From contig NC_079474.1 of assembly GCF_026230105.1 (NCBI RefSeq), positions 34,920,294 through 34,984,293 on the forward strand: a DNA stretch of 64,000 bases, in the 5' to 3' direction. Each line of letters opens with the position of its first letter. The first letter of the stretch is position 1. Below the pieces are notes generated by a model. It ran no database searches and was not told the origin of the DNA. It worked only from the letters and a program-made list of their open reading frames with translations. Source of the DNA: Diorhabda sublineata. Taxonomy: Eukaryota; Arthropoda; Insecta; Coleoptera; Chrysomelidae. Below, piece by piece: positions 1 to 12,409 of the stretch. The position numbers and the translations under genes were made by a program.

Positions 1-14
1 CATTTGAATTGATA

Positions 15-1096
15 TTAATACACTCGTGAGCACTTCTTCATTAACAATAAACAATAACCGTTGTTAACTGGACTGTATATTCGAAATTCGTGATAATCGG
101 ACTTTTTCGAAATAATTAGGAACCAAAAACCGTTTGTGACTAGACTAATACCGAATAATCGACCGGAACTGTTATCTAAATTTATACCGTAACAATTTAT
201 CAACAAACCATTCTAAAATTTCATATTTTTATATACTTTTAATCGAAACGAATCCTTATTAATATTTTCCAATTATATTTAAACTGCGCTACCTTTTCTC
301 CTCTTACTTCAAGCCTATATTAGAAGAGCGTTTTTTGCGTTACAGTTCGATGGTGAACGAACGTTTTTAACAAGTCGAACGGCTTACGTCATCTCTAGTA
401 AAACCTGTTAAAACGGTAATTAAAAGTGTTGTTGATTGAAGTGAATGATTTATTTGCTCGTCATGTTATTCGAGATGGATGAAAGATTGAATACGAATCC
501 CTCCGGGGAAAACTAAATTAGATCAAACAGATAGGATTCAACAAAACAAAATAGATAACAACGAAAGAAATATTGATAGAGATGGCGAAGATAACTGAAC
601 ATCAAGAATACATACTTGAACTAAAATAACAAGTCGATTTAGCATTTTTCGTTTATTCTTTTTGTAACCATGGTAAATAATCGAAACATAATTGCGCTAA
701 GGTAATTATCTTTTCCATATTTGTGTATATCGTGGGTTTTGGTGTCGGCCACAACATCTCTTTACCCATTTTCACCTAGAAGAAAGGGGATCACGAATTA
801 AAATGAAAAAAAAAAAATAAAACTGTGACCAAAAGTTTCTATAGGCAACTGCTTAGTTATCCTTCTGGAATTTCACCACTTCGTTTAAACTGAATCGAAG
901 CTTTGATACTTCAGCAATCAAAATAGAATTAAAGTTTTATTTTGAGGTTAAAACTTACCAGGTCCGAATAGCTGTTAGATAATTTGATTTGTAAATTTAC
1001 AGGTTGTACTGAATTTGTTTGTGTTATTGTATGACTGTAAGTAATAACTGCAAGAAGAGCGAGGGTTACGAGGATGGTTATTTTTAAAATACTCAT
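15..1096 (-). CDS. Candidate small secreted or membrane-anchored protein (two exons)
   Basis: The first exon (959-1096) is not obvious as a long ORF. It starts with ATG at 1096, encodes 46 residues beginning MSILKITILVTLALLAVITY, and ends at a consensus GTAAGT donor in phase 0. A lysine followed by about 15 hydrophobic residues is a typical signal peptide or type II anchor; the rest is polar (Gln/Asn/Ser-rich). A possible last exon (15-212) has a TTTTAG acceptor, also phase 0, and encodes 65 residues ending in TAA, with Cys and Tyr residues and a hydrophobic stretch (FWFLII). Joined they give 111 aa across a 746-bp intron. I do not recognise the family. The first exon is the better supported half; the pairing is inference, and other exons could lie between them or beyond the left edge. 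Confidence 0.35.
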
Positions 1097-4000
1097 GTAG
1101 ATTCACAAGAATTTGATTATTGAATAACAAAACGCATGACAATGATTTTGACAGTTATTGTATATGTTCAACGTCAAAAAAAGCGCCGAATGTATTGGAT
1201 GAAAAATATGAATAATCGAACGCCTCGTATAACTTTTAATGGACCATTTTAAGTCCCTCGTTACCCCCTGAACACATTACTTGATTAACTGCTTGGTCCT
1301 GCTAGTAAGACAAATACATTTAGAAAATTATATTGCCTTCCGTGGATTTATCTTTCGCCAAGTTCGGCCATTTGTTGGTAATTCGTATGCCAAGTAGACA
1401 AGAAGATTTACTTACTTCGTCTTTATGTATTATAAAACACCTGGCAACGTCGCGCGAATAACACCTTCACATTATTATTAACGGGAATTTAGGATATATA
1501 ATTTTTTACGAAAAAAAAAAGTTTACTTGAATATATTGATATTGAAATTGTTCAAAAAGAGATAGAGGAATATGTGTCTATGTATATGAAACACATGGCA
1601 ACGTTGTAAACTACGAATTGCACGTTACGAATCGTTTTATATTATTAATACCTTCCTTTTGACGACGAAAATATTAAAAATAAAAAATCAGATCGAGGTT
1701 TATTCAAACGGCTGACGTTCTTGATATATAAATTTTTCAATAAAATATTTGGTTTCTTAGCAGATTCATGATAACGAAACAGAGAAATTAATGTAATAAA
1801 GGGTTACGCCCTCAAAACAAGATTCGAAATTAAATTTGAATAATTATACAATAACACGCAGGGTAAGTTTTAAAGTTATACAAGACGAAGTTTATATCAC
1901 GATAGGACGAAATGTCGCCTCATTAAAATATTTTAATTGTTGCGGAATGGAAAATGAATATTCAAAAGTTTTGTGTGAATAACGGGAAATATTAACATAC
2001 GATGAGTCTGCACTTGGGCTTTTACGGTCGGTTTCACTTATGTCTATCAATTTTAATGAACCAACCTGCTGTTATGTGAGTAGATTCGTTTTATGTTAAG
2101 TACCACATCAAGGGTAAGGCTTTTCAAAAGGAAAGTAAAATCGGGAAATTCACCCGTCTCCCTCTATTGCTTTTTGATTAAAACACGTAAACAATATGTC
2201 GCAATTACCTCAAACATATTTATAACGTACAGATATTAAAAATAGTAATTTGTACTCTAAATAATGTACATACACTTTAATTTCAAGTCTTAGAACGATG
2301 TTACCATAAGTTTAGAACTTACCTAATTTTTTTTTCCTAATGAAATCATAAAATTTCTATCACTGAACCACTTCATAAACTCAAACACTTTTTTATATAG
2401 AACTTGAGTATTAAAAACTTTTAAGCACTACCGGTATATAACATCAACCTAATGATTGCACAATAAATCAACTCCGATTATTTCTATTGAAATTACTAGA
2501 ACAACGCGATTCCTAGAGTTCGACTGACCCAGTTTTCGAAAGATGCATCTCTGCACTAAAGGATGGAAAATGCACTTTAACGCGCATAGTTGTAAGGCTT
2601 GTTCAGTATTATATAACCACCAAAATTTAGCTACATTTTAGTATTAAACTTGACAATACGTTGATATTATACAATTGTTAGATTCACTTTTTAATACCAA
2701 AACAATTGCACAAATAAAATCATGGTTAATATTCTTTGTGCCACGTCACGAAACAACAAAAGGTTCATAGCATGTTGCCAGATTTTCTATATACAATGAA
2801 ACAGTAAATTTATCAATATAAATCCTGTACTGTTAATCGAAGACCTAATTTGGATATTGATAAAATAGAATTATCATAATTATATAATATATTAATTCAT
2901 TATATGTAATTATATTTATTAATTCCTAATTCACAATATATAAATTTCTAAATATCTGGCAACTCTGTGACAGACGTAATTTCGTAGGTCGAGATTTTTT
3001 TATTGGCGGGAATCTTTGAAATTATATGAAAATATAGACAAGTACGATTCAAATATAAACAATTATTGTTTTATAAATATTGTTTATGTTATTTTACACA
3101 CATATTTGTCGTTGTTCCGTAAAGGAAAGCAACAGATATATTTTTATTTCAGTAAGAGACATTCACGTCGAGTGGAAAGTCTAAAAACACCCTTAACAGA
3201 AACGGCAGGAAAATTGTGTATAGCAATAATGTTTCGAAACAAGTCTGAGAGGACAGTAAATGCAATTCCGGTGTGAGTTGTGGGCTAAACTTCAGGACGA
3301 ATGTAACAACTTAATATGAACTAAATAGTGCAATGCAGTGTTCTAACGGTCGAAACACTTAGGAGATGTTTCTTTGTAACCGCAATTCTGGAAAAACGTT
3401 TAATGGAAGACAATTTTCTTACAAAGTTTAGCAAGATAAATGAGATCGTTTAAAATAATTTGTAAATGTTTTTTCGTGAGAAATGCTAGGTTATATCTCG
3501 AGAGCTTAAATAAAAAAACACATTCAGTTATACATCACGTGTTGCTAGGCGAAAATCACGTGATCATCATCTCATATGCGAAGTTTACAAGTTACAAGTT
3601 GTATGCATTCATCAAATACAATATATTTTAGACAATTTGGCAACGTTGTTATAATTACCGATATGACAGTTATACATATGTGTATATACATAACCAAACT
3701 TTTTTTACCCGATGAATTTCTATAGTTTTATGTGATCATAGTAATAATTTTACTTTTCTATGATTATTAATAAAAATATGTGGATTTATTATCACGAATC
3801 AAATAATTAATTTCCATTTACAATTTGCCTATAATAAATGATCGTTTTTAACTTTCCCGCGGGTATTACTTCATCCTAAATCTTATTTAACCGTTGCTTG
3901 TCAAGCGTACCCCATCCGGGAGCAGTAACTCAACTTCCTAAAATCTCCACCAAGACATAGTTGCGGTGACGAAGTGGCGATGCACTTAGCAAACTACAAA

Positions 4001-7000
4001 CTCCATGATTTACACCGAGTAATCCATTATTTATCAAAGCGATAAACGCAAAACACGCACTGTACGAATACGCTCGCCTTTCGCCTTCTCCTAATTTCGC
4101 TTGAATTATTCAACCCTTTCTAGCCAGAACCGCCGCCATTCACCTCGTACACCTTAAATGCGAGTCAAAAGAAAATAGTTTCCTTTCGAGATTTAACAAT
4201 ACTAGAGATGGGATCGACCAACTAGTTACGTATAATTTAATAAAATATATCTTATTATCAATAATCTTAATCATGACCACCCTGTATATAATATTCCTAT
4301 TAAATATCGAATTGTACATCATTTATCCTAATTGTTTATTTCAATTACTAATTATTGTTTGTCAGTAAATTCTTATTCAATTTATTAATATAATTTATCT
4401 ATGGTTGTAAGATTTAGATCGATGGTTGTTCGACGGATATTTATCAAGTATGTGATTGTTTCGTTACAAAATATTAGTGATTGCCATCTCTACTATTTCT
4501 GACAGCTAAACTACGTTAATTCACCTCCTTTTGACAGTTAAGGCGCTTTAAGTTTTGAAAGTTTAACTAAAGTGGTTTGCGAATGAAGTGAAAGCTCCAT
4601 GATTTATGTTAGATGTATGTAAAACGCGTGCTTAGAGGTGTGAATCCTCTTATACACACTCACATAAAAGTTATACCTGAATACGTAGTAGATTACAGAC
4701 TTTTCCTCTACTCGAAATAATAATTCAAAAGTTTTACGTTTAACGGAAAAAAATTCGATTTAAAACGTCTGTTTTATAACATGTTAACAATTTAAGGAAT
4801 ACGCCTTTAGCTAAAGATTTAATTCTCTCATAATTCTTCATACTGCAGTGGTATATACTACGTGATTCAGGTCGTAATCCAATGTAAGACCGCTAATTCG
4901 GCAATTTTGTCCAGCAGACTATTTCGTTTGCCTTAATTTTATTTTTATTTATCCCCGAAAGGGTCCGGGTAGGTAAGACCGTGCATGAAATGAATTTTAG
5001 ATGTGTGATACACCACAAGAATAAAAATTTGTATCCGTACAAACGAAAAATATGAAATTATTATCAATCCCTCGTATTATAATTGTAAGTGGGTTTACGT
5101 CATTAATACCGCTTACCACTATATCCATATTCGATATATAGCGAAGTCCTAGAATGCAAAAGAGCTCCCGTAGAGTTTCGCTCTCAAAGGATTCGGCGGT
5201 TCTTTGATCTGGCTACAACACCACACAACCACGCCGAGACCTCGCGCCGCCTACTTAAATTCAATTATCAAATTGAAAATTCATGTTTTGTAGTCGCTTA
5301 TATCGTCCGATGAACTAAATTTACGATTAATTCCAACGTGATCTTCCAAATTGTACAAATCTTTTATATATTCTTAAATATCTATTACTATAACTAAACC
5401 TTATATATTTTGTCAAATATATATTTTAGATTGCTTGGCAACGTTGTTTTGAATTTAACTTGTATGATTCATTTGGTTGTTTTCATATAAACTAAATTTT
5501 TAGATATAAAAATTTCTTTCTAGTGTACTTAAAAATAATATTATTTTATCATAAACTCTATTATTAAAATAATTTGTCTATGAAAGTGTGTCTGAATCTA
5601 AAGTTTTATTTTTAACTTTTTCATAATAAATGACGTAAATGTTAAAAAACCACAGGAGTTTATCATCATTTTCAAGGTTAATATAATAAAAAAACAAACA
5701 ATACGACTAATATCAAAGAATATAATGAAGTAGTTACATCAATTTTCCGTGGTTTTCGTAATTATTGTTAATTTTTTATGTATTCTGCAATCTATTTTAG
5801 AAAGTTTGGCAACGTTGTTTTAACTTTAACATGAAACATATTCCAGCCAAAGGTCATATAACCTAACTTTTTGTACAGTTTTTTTAATTTGTTTTGATCG
5901 TGTTTTTCGGTGTACCCAGATGTGTGACTATTTAAAATTGATATTATTTCATTCCAAACTAAGTTTCCAATATTTTAAAGATAAACATTAAACAAAATGT
6001 CTCTCTTCATTTCTACAACGTAAATAGAGTATTTGGTCTACGCATATACAAGGTCATATCGACAAATATATATATTTGAAAATGGAATACAAAAAAAAGA
6101 GAATTCCCAATCTGGGCCATCTGAAAAAATGTATTTCGTCGTATACATATATTATCCTGTTGCTCCCTAGGGCGCTCGCATATATTTTTTTCAGTCTGTT
6201 GAAGCATACGTAACCCAATAAGAGGCACTATCATCCTGTGTGTCTCTTTGAAGTCGTGGAGATGCGCCGCTTTTGCATCTGACCCCAAATCGAATCAGGC
6301 GACAGTATATACTTCCTTTTACCAGCAGAAAATTGAACCAACTTTTCTAGTTTATTGGCATATTTTTGTCTCCGGAGGGAACATTTATACGGGACTTAGA
6401 TGTCGGAAAGTGAGTTTTTAGAAACGAGATTGTTTGTTATTTACAAGAAAATATGTGTTTTATATCAACAAAGTGTCAAAAATAATAAAAAAATACCTAA
6501 ATACGAAATATCCTACTTTTAATAATAGAGAAAATGCCGGAAATAATTTTTATTCGTCATAAATTGGTTTACCAGTATAATAACAGACAGTTTAACAACG
6601 TTGCCAAACTTCAAAAACAGTATCAAGATAAATGATATATTGAACGATAATTTTACATCAACATTTAATATCATAAAACTTTCCAAACATTAATTCGTGT
6701 GGTTTTAGTATTTATAATATTTTAAAAAAAACAACAATTTTATAAGTGTATGGGATTCAATAGGATATTAAACCCTGATTTCGAACCTTCCTTTCCAATA
6801 TTCCCGTTTCCCCGGAATTAGCTCAAAGTCCTTTAATTTAACAAACTTTCCCAAACCCTCCATTCGAATCTCCCCCCAAACTCCCTCATCATCCGGTCGC
6901 CTTATATTTGAAATATATTATTATATGAACCTGAAACCCACACACACACACACACATATACATACACACAACACACATGCCCTAAAATACTACTAATTTC

Positions 7001-9239
7001 GGCGAGAAAGGCCCGTCTTTGAGACACGCAGCCGTAATTACAAAATCCATTTTATTAGGGAAGCACAATAGGGGTTCAAAACAAGAATTAGCAACGTCTT
7101 ATTAGTTGTAAAATACAGGTTAGACTGTCTTGTGCGTGATTTCCAATTTCCATTCTATTAGCTAACTTGATGGATTCTAGATGTAATCAACAAAGGACCT
7201 ATAGAGGAGATGAGAGGGGATGGAACATTCTCAAGATGGCTTTTATCGGAAGATTAAGAACAAAAGACTATTTATCCAAATTTAATTCGACGTTTAATAA
7301 TTCTGTTACTATTATTATTCATAACTAGTAATAATTTATTATACGTATATAAATTAATGAAACTTCTAACATAAATAAATTATCTATGTATTATATATAT
7401 AATAAATTCAGATTAACAAACTGAACTCAATTCATAGATAAAAACTAAAGATATTTTTGGAATGATAGATAATTCTTAAAATAGCTTTTATTGTAAGTTT
7501 TATATCAAAAGCTTATTATTTCAATATTTATTTGTTTTTTCCTGAATTCATAACTATTCTATTCTGAATCAATAATGATTTATATGTTTATAAAAAGAAA
7601 AATAATGAAACCTCTCTGACCTTTAATTATTCTATGTCCTATTTATTACAGATTTCTTCATAGTAAGTTAGTCAATACGTTACAAATATAAATCACTATG
7701 AATCCATAGATATTAGGGAAAACATTGAAGTTTGAAATATTAGAATAAAGTACTATTTTCTCATTCTATTCTTATATATGATTTGTTTACAGAAAAAAAA
7801 TCACAAACCTCTATTGAACTCAAATATTCTATGAATGTATTATCAATTTACTTGACAGTTCATAGATAAATGGAATGAAGTAATTTTTTGGACTAGAAGA
7901 ATATTTTTAGAATAAATTTGGAAAAAAATATTATTTTTTTCAACCGACGATTACTAATTCTATTCAATTTATATTTAGAAATTATGTATATTGCATAAAA
8001 ATAGACTAAATGAAATCTATATTGAATGAAAATAAGTATTTACTCTCTATTATTTGATTCCTTTATGGCTAGATCAGTCTACAAATATAAATCATAGATA
8101 AAAAAGATTCTGTAGAGGAAGTCTAACATTCTCGAGGTGAAAAAAGATTGTATGTTTCAGTTTTACTGATTAATAAATAATTGCTTAACTAATTATTACT
8201 TGTTAATAACAACTTATGAAAAAAATTACAGATAATACTTCATCTATCCTCTATGTTTAAATTTGTTTGTGGTTAAATATATCAAAATATTCTATAAGAG
8301 TAAATTTGTGAATATTATAAAGATTTACGTAAAAACGGAACATTATGTACATTAATGTCCAAGATTATTAATGATTGTAACGGAAAACTGACTCCATAAA
8401 ACGCAATATATGAAAAATCACCTCACAAAGTATCAGACAAATAAGCAATTTATTTTTTGTCTCGACTTCCATTTATCAAAACCAGGAGAAAGCAAACTTT
8501 TATATTAAAATATTAATAAAGTCGTATATTCTCTTTGACTTGCTGATGTTCCGTCATGAGAGACTTCGGCAAAGCTGAAATATTTTTAATAAACCGGATC
8601 ATTTGTTTCTAATATCTAACACTATATTCATATCAATAATAAATCGGTAATTTGATCAATTATTTTAACCCCGTGTATAATAATAATTCATACATAAATA
8701 TGTTTTAGAGGAAGTCAACTTTTAATATTATGTATCTTAATACGCTCAACGACGCTCTGTTTCTGATATGTGTCAACTGTCAATGAATTAGTTAAACGAT
8801 CGTTATATGCATGCACGTTGTGGGCAAAATGTACTATAAATCAAGCAACATGTGCTATTTAGACAGCACTTGATGGATTGTAATTCCGATATTCCATTTA
8901 TATATGAACCTCGTATTGATTTAATCATGTGTGTGACAGAGGGAGTGAACACGATGCGAAAATATTGTTGGAAATTGAAATATAATTGAAAGTATAACGT
9001 GACAATACTTGAATTATTTATGTGAAACTTCGGGTCGCTTTACACGCATATTTTTATAAAAAATAGATTAGATAAAGAAATAATATAATTAATAATGAAA
9101 AGTAAAACATATAAATACATATTTGGTGACTCGTAAATATATTATTTGACTCATATTTTATCAACGACTTGAGAATTATTTAATTGCGTTGGTAGAAATG
9201 TCTACTAGGTAGGCAACCAGTATTACTATTAGAGCTTCT
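1097..9239. other. Gene-poor AT-rich region
   Basis: No coding exon could be supported over about 8.1 kb. Short ORFs here (for example at 3016-3276 and 6013-6288) have low-complexity composition and no family features. Recurrent GGCAACGTTG motifs occur near 1441, 1596, 3636, 5437, 5807 and, on the other strand, 6597. A patch of higher GC at about 3880-4160, including CGCCGCCATT, could be a promoter or 5' exon of a minus-strand gene, but nothing proves it. Confidence 0.6.
6939..6971. repeat. (CA)n microsatellite
   Basis: An uninterrupted CA run of about nine units is followed by imperfect CATA/CACA repeats. It lies in intergenic DNA with no gene nearby. Confidence 0.85.
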
Positions 9240-9863
9240 TCTAGACCAAGAATAGTTCACCAATAGGATTGATCAATCCCATAAGACGTACATACGCCAA
9301 TTCTTGAGCCAAGGTCAAGTGATGCTTACGTCACCTGCAGACCTCGACGGCTTGTTTACCATTTACGCTGTGCGGTATTGCTTGTGTTTTTGTTAATTCG
9401 AAAAGGTCGTACAAGTGATTGAAGAGTTGGAAATTCGTTTTTTACTTAGTTCTACGTTTTAAAAACTATTATTTGTGTGTATTATATATGTGGAGAATAG
9501 TGAACAAAGACAATATTATTGTTTAAGGCAAAATAATCTTGTGAGACTTTCAAGGGTAGGTAAAAATGTTTTGTTATATTAAAGCTGGATTTAAATAGCA
9601 AAATAAAAATTAAAATCCAAGTCAGTTACTGGCTGAAAGAAAACCAGCTGAGCAGAAATGACAATTTAATTGGCTTATTTAAATTTCTATTCTTTATACA
9701 CCACAATAAAAAATTAAAAAAATGGTCGAATCATAACAGCGTTTTTGGTCGGTTGGTTTGCATTTGTCCAGCAACTAATCTAGATTTTTATTTTACTTTT
9801 TTTTGCTAAATGAAACTTTGTTTGTTTGATTTTAGTGCATGTAATATATGTCCAAAAATCAAA

Positions 9864-10823
9864 ATGCCTGGTACACGTTGTGCTGTGTATGGTTGTGGTA
9901 ATACCTATAAAACAAGGCAGCAAGAACATGAATATTTTATATTTCATCGGTTTCCCAAAGCTAAAGATCTTGTTTCCCAAACTATGAGAAAAGAATGGAT
10001 ATTACGATGCAAACGGGAAGATAAATTTAACCCTGATACTAGCTACATCTGCTCAGTTCATTTCACAGAAAAGGATTATGAAAGAGACTTACAGAATGAA
10101 TTATTAGGTTGGTGAATTATTTAATTGTTTAGTGTAATAGTTTATAGCTTTCAAAGTCTATACTGTCCCAAAATGATTTTGGTAATGAAATTTAGTAACT
10201 CAATTTGTTCATAAATATATATAATATGTATATGTATTTTAGGTTTACCACTACGAAAAATATTGAAAAAAACCGCTGTTCCTACTTTGGGATTGTATTC
10301 AAAAAAATCAACAAGTGAAGCTAGTAGTTCAAGCATTAGTTCCAGAGAAGAAAGACTGGCCAAACGAAATGCAAAGGAGGAAGTGAACAAACTTTTAAAA
10401 GTAGCCACGTTAACAGCTCCTATTAATACTTTTTCTGATGATACCGAAGACCATAATCCTAAATCTTTTGGAAGTATTCAGTTTGAAGAGCATGTACCAG
10501 AGCCTTCCACTTCATCAACCCCCAACTTTGTCCCAGAAAACTATGATTATAAGGCTTTGTACAATGAGTCTGTAGAGAAATATGAAAAGTTAGAAAGACA
10601 GTATGCTCTTTTAAAATCCAGAAGTAATATAAAAAGCACAAATATCAAAAAACTTAATGAACAATTGAAATATTTCAAAAATAAATGCTATAAATCTAGT
10701 CCCAAGGTAACATCTCTGTTTCAAAGAAATGAAGCTGCGTCTGCTATACTTAGAACTGTTCTTACTCAAAACCAAATTGATTTATTGTTAAAAAAAAAGA
10801 AAAGAGTCAACTGGACAACTTAA
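9864..10823 (+). CDS. THAP-domain protein, truncated P-element-type transposase
   Basis: Two exons, 9864-10107 and 10243-10823, are joined in phase 1 (donor TTAG/GTTGG, acceptor TATTTTAG) to give 274 aa. Residues 1-80 form a canonical C2CH THAP zinc finger: MPGTRC with Cys6 and Cys11, Pro31, Trp45, Cys63 and His66 (CSVH), followed by the usual AVPT box at about residue 93. A Ser/Glu-rich linker follows, then a heptad-like coiled coil at about 188-230, then a short piece (QIDLLL...VNWTT) resembling the start of the post-coil helical domain of P transposases. A stop codon comes there, so the RNase H-like catalytic core is absent. The start was chosen at MPGTRC because THAP domains begin there; an ATG 18 codons upstream is in frame, but an acceptor-like TTTTAG at 9829-9834 suggests that stretch is a 5'UTR intron. 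By analogy with the Drosophila KP derivative it could bind element ends without cutting; that role is inference. Confidence 0.8.
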
Positions 10824-10846
10824 ATTAATATTAATTCATAATAATG

Positions 10847-10852
10847 AATAAA
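10847..10852 (+). promoter_or_regulatory. Polyadenylation signal of the THAP gene
   Basis: AATAAA lies 24 bases after the THAP stop codon and inside the right inverted repeat of the element, so the gene has its own compact 3' end. Confidence 0.6.
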
Positions 10853-11038
10853 ACTTAGAAAAATAACTGTATTTTTGTTAAAATTGGCCTTTAAACTCAT
10901 CAAATAGTCTAGCTCAACAAAGAGTTAAGACCGGTCGAGGTCTGCAGGTGACGTCACGTATGGCGATTTTTCGCACGCACATGGCAGACACATTCAGTTT
11001 ATTGAGCAATCCTATTGGTGAACTATTCTTGTTCTAGA

Positions 11039-12364
11039 CTTCGAGACATTACACAAATAAAAAAGATGGAAATTAATAATAAATTTCTATGCGTAAGTAA
11101 TTTACATTATAAAATAGTTAAATATTAATTATTTTGTTCATATATGAGATAAATTTATGAAAATATCAATTCAGTAGCTTATAACTACTACTATGCAACG
11201 TACAAGACAAATGCTGGTATTCTTATGGAACAGAGTTGCCAGTTGTATAAGAAGTTATATATTTAAAAATAATGTCAAATTCCCTTCCAATAGTTACTGT
11301 TCTATGATATATTTTTCTCTTTTTAACCATGAAATACGAATTTTTATTCATGAACGTATGAAAAAGTTTTCATAGTCTATCGTCTTATTTTCAGAAGGGT
11401 CCAAGTTAATAATGATTTTAGACTTTTATTATGAAAATATACTTTATTTGATGAAAATAGAGGGAAACAAAAAATGGTCTTTAGAATCACTCTAGTGCAC
11501 ATTTTCAAAATCTGTCATCGAATCTACACTACTGCCATTGTATAAAAAATATTCTTTATACAATATTACTACATTCTCTACCCAACCGGATAGGCAACAA
11601 ACAATGCCGCTACGAATTATATTAAAATGCTTCACTTCTTTGAATGAGTTTGTAGTTAAAGTTATTATTAAAACTCTCAAACAAATCAAATTATCGATAT
11701 ACTCCGTAAAACTAATTAGGGGGCACAAATATCACATCGCAATGTTTATAAATCAACAACCGGATCATAGATAAACTTTATATACGGAGAGTAATTTACT
11801 AAGCTGGAATTTTCTGAATCGGTATACTAAATATACTGTTTCCACTATCGCTACACCGATTCTCACCAATGAACTATCTTACGCGCGTTTCGTTATCGTC
11901 TTCAGAAATGAAGGAGTTTACTTCAAACAGTGTAATTGTGAGTGTTGGTGTAATACATAAACAAAATAAAATTATTTTATTTAATTCTCTTTTATGTTGG
12001 TATACTAATATAGTGGATTAAGAGAAATGAAAAAGTTCTTTAATTGGAACGTGTATGAAATAGGTAATTTGTGATATAATTGTATTAGTTGATGAAAATA
12101 TAAAGATAATTAATCTATGATCGTTGTTATTGGTCTGTCAGCTATCAACAGAAGTATTTGTTCTGTGTCATTTAACTTATAACAGCTGTTTCTATAAAGA
12201 TGTATTTATGTCATCAATAAAGTAGATATTATTAGATATATATTAATCAAAAAAAGTTTTTTTATGCGGGAGTAGTGGTATTACCAATACAGTCGGCCTG
12301 ATTCCAATCGTTCAAGTCAATATAAGGATTTTGGGAAAAAATAAGAGACGATTATGATGTGTAT
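11039..12364. other. Intergenic region without a supported gene
   Basis: Two overlapping antiparallel 78-codon ORFs at 11492-11774 show no family features and look like chance. A stretch around 11880-11960 (ACGCGCGTTTCGTTATCG) looks like a fragment of a dispersed repeat. Nothing else could be identified. Confidence 0.5.
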
Positions 12365-12370
12365 TTTATT
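12365..12370 (-). promoter_or_regulatory. Polyadenylation signal of the minus-strand double-SIAH gene
   Basis: AATAAA on the minus strand lies about 40 bases beyond the stop codon of the gene ending at 12410, implying a very short 3'UTR. Confidence 0.55.
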
Positions 12371-12409
12371 AAAAAAAAGGTAAAAATTGTTGACCAAATA
12401 TATAAATAT

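Larger units (their letters stand above)
9240..11038 (+). mobile_element. P-superfamily-like DNA transposon, internally truncated
   Basis: The element is bounded by 38-bp terminal inverted repeats at 9240-9277 and 11001-11038, which differ at only two positions and begin TCTAGA. A second, perfect 21-bp inverted repeat lies further in (9328-9348 and 10934-10954, containing ACGTCACCTGCAG). A terminal repeat plus a separate subterminal inverted repeat resembles the arrangement known for Drosophila P elements. The enclosed gene encodes a THAP DNA-binding protein, the N-terminal module of P transposases, but no catalytic domain follows. Total length is 1799 bp. No clean 8-bp target-site duplication is visible: the flanks share only CTTC next to the ends, so the insertion may be old. 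An independently evolving THAP gene with chance repeats is very unlikely given the paired inverted blocks. Confidence 0.8.

Noticed and set aside
6013..6288. Minus-strand 91-codon ORF
   Set aside because: No recognisable domain or splice context; its end is composed of AT-rich hydrophobic and low-complexity residues. A decayed transposon piece is possible but unsupported.
9231..11046. An 8-bp target-site duplication around the P-like element
   Set aside because: Flanks GAGCTTCT and CTTCGAGA share only CTTC; no 8-bp direct repeat can be aligned without shifting the ends.
11492..11774. Overlapping antiparallel 78-codon ORFs
   Set aside because: No family features on either strand and no splice or polyadenylation context.
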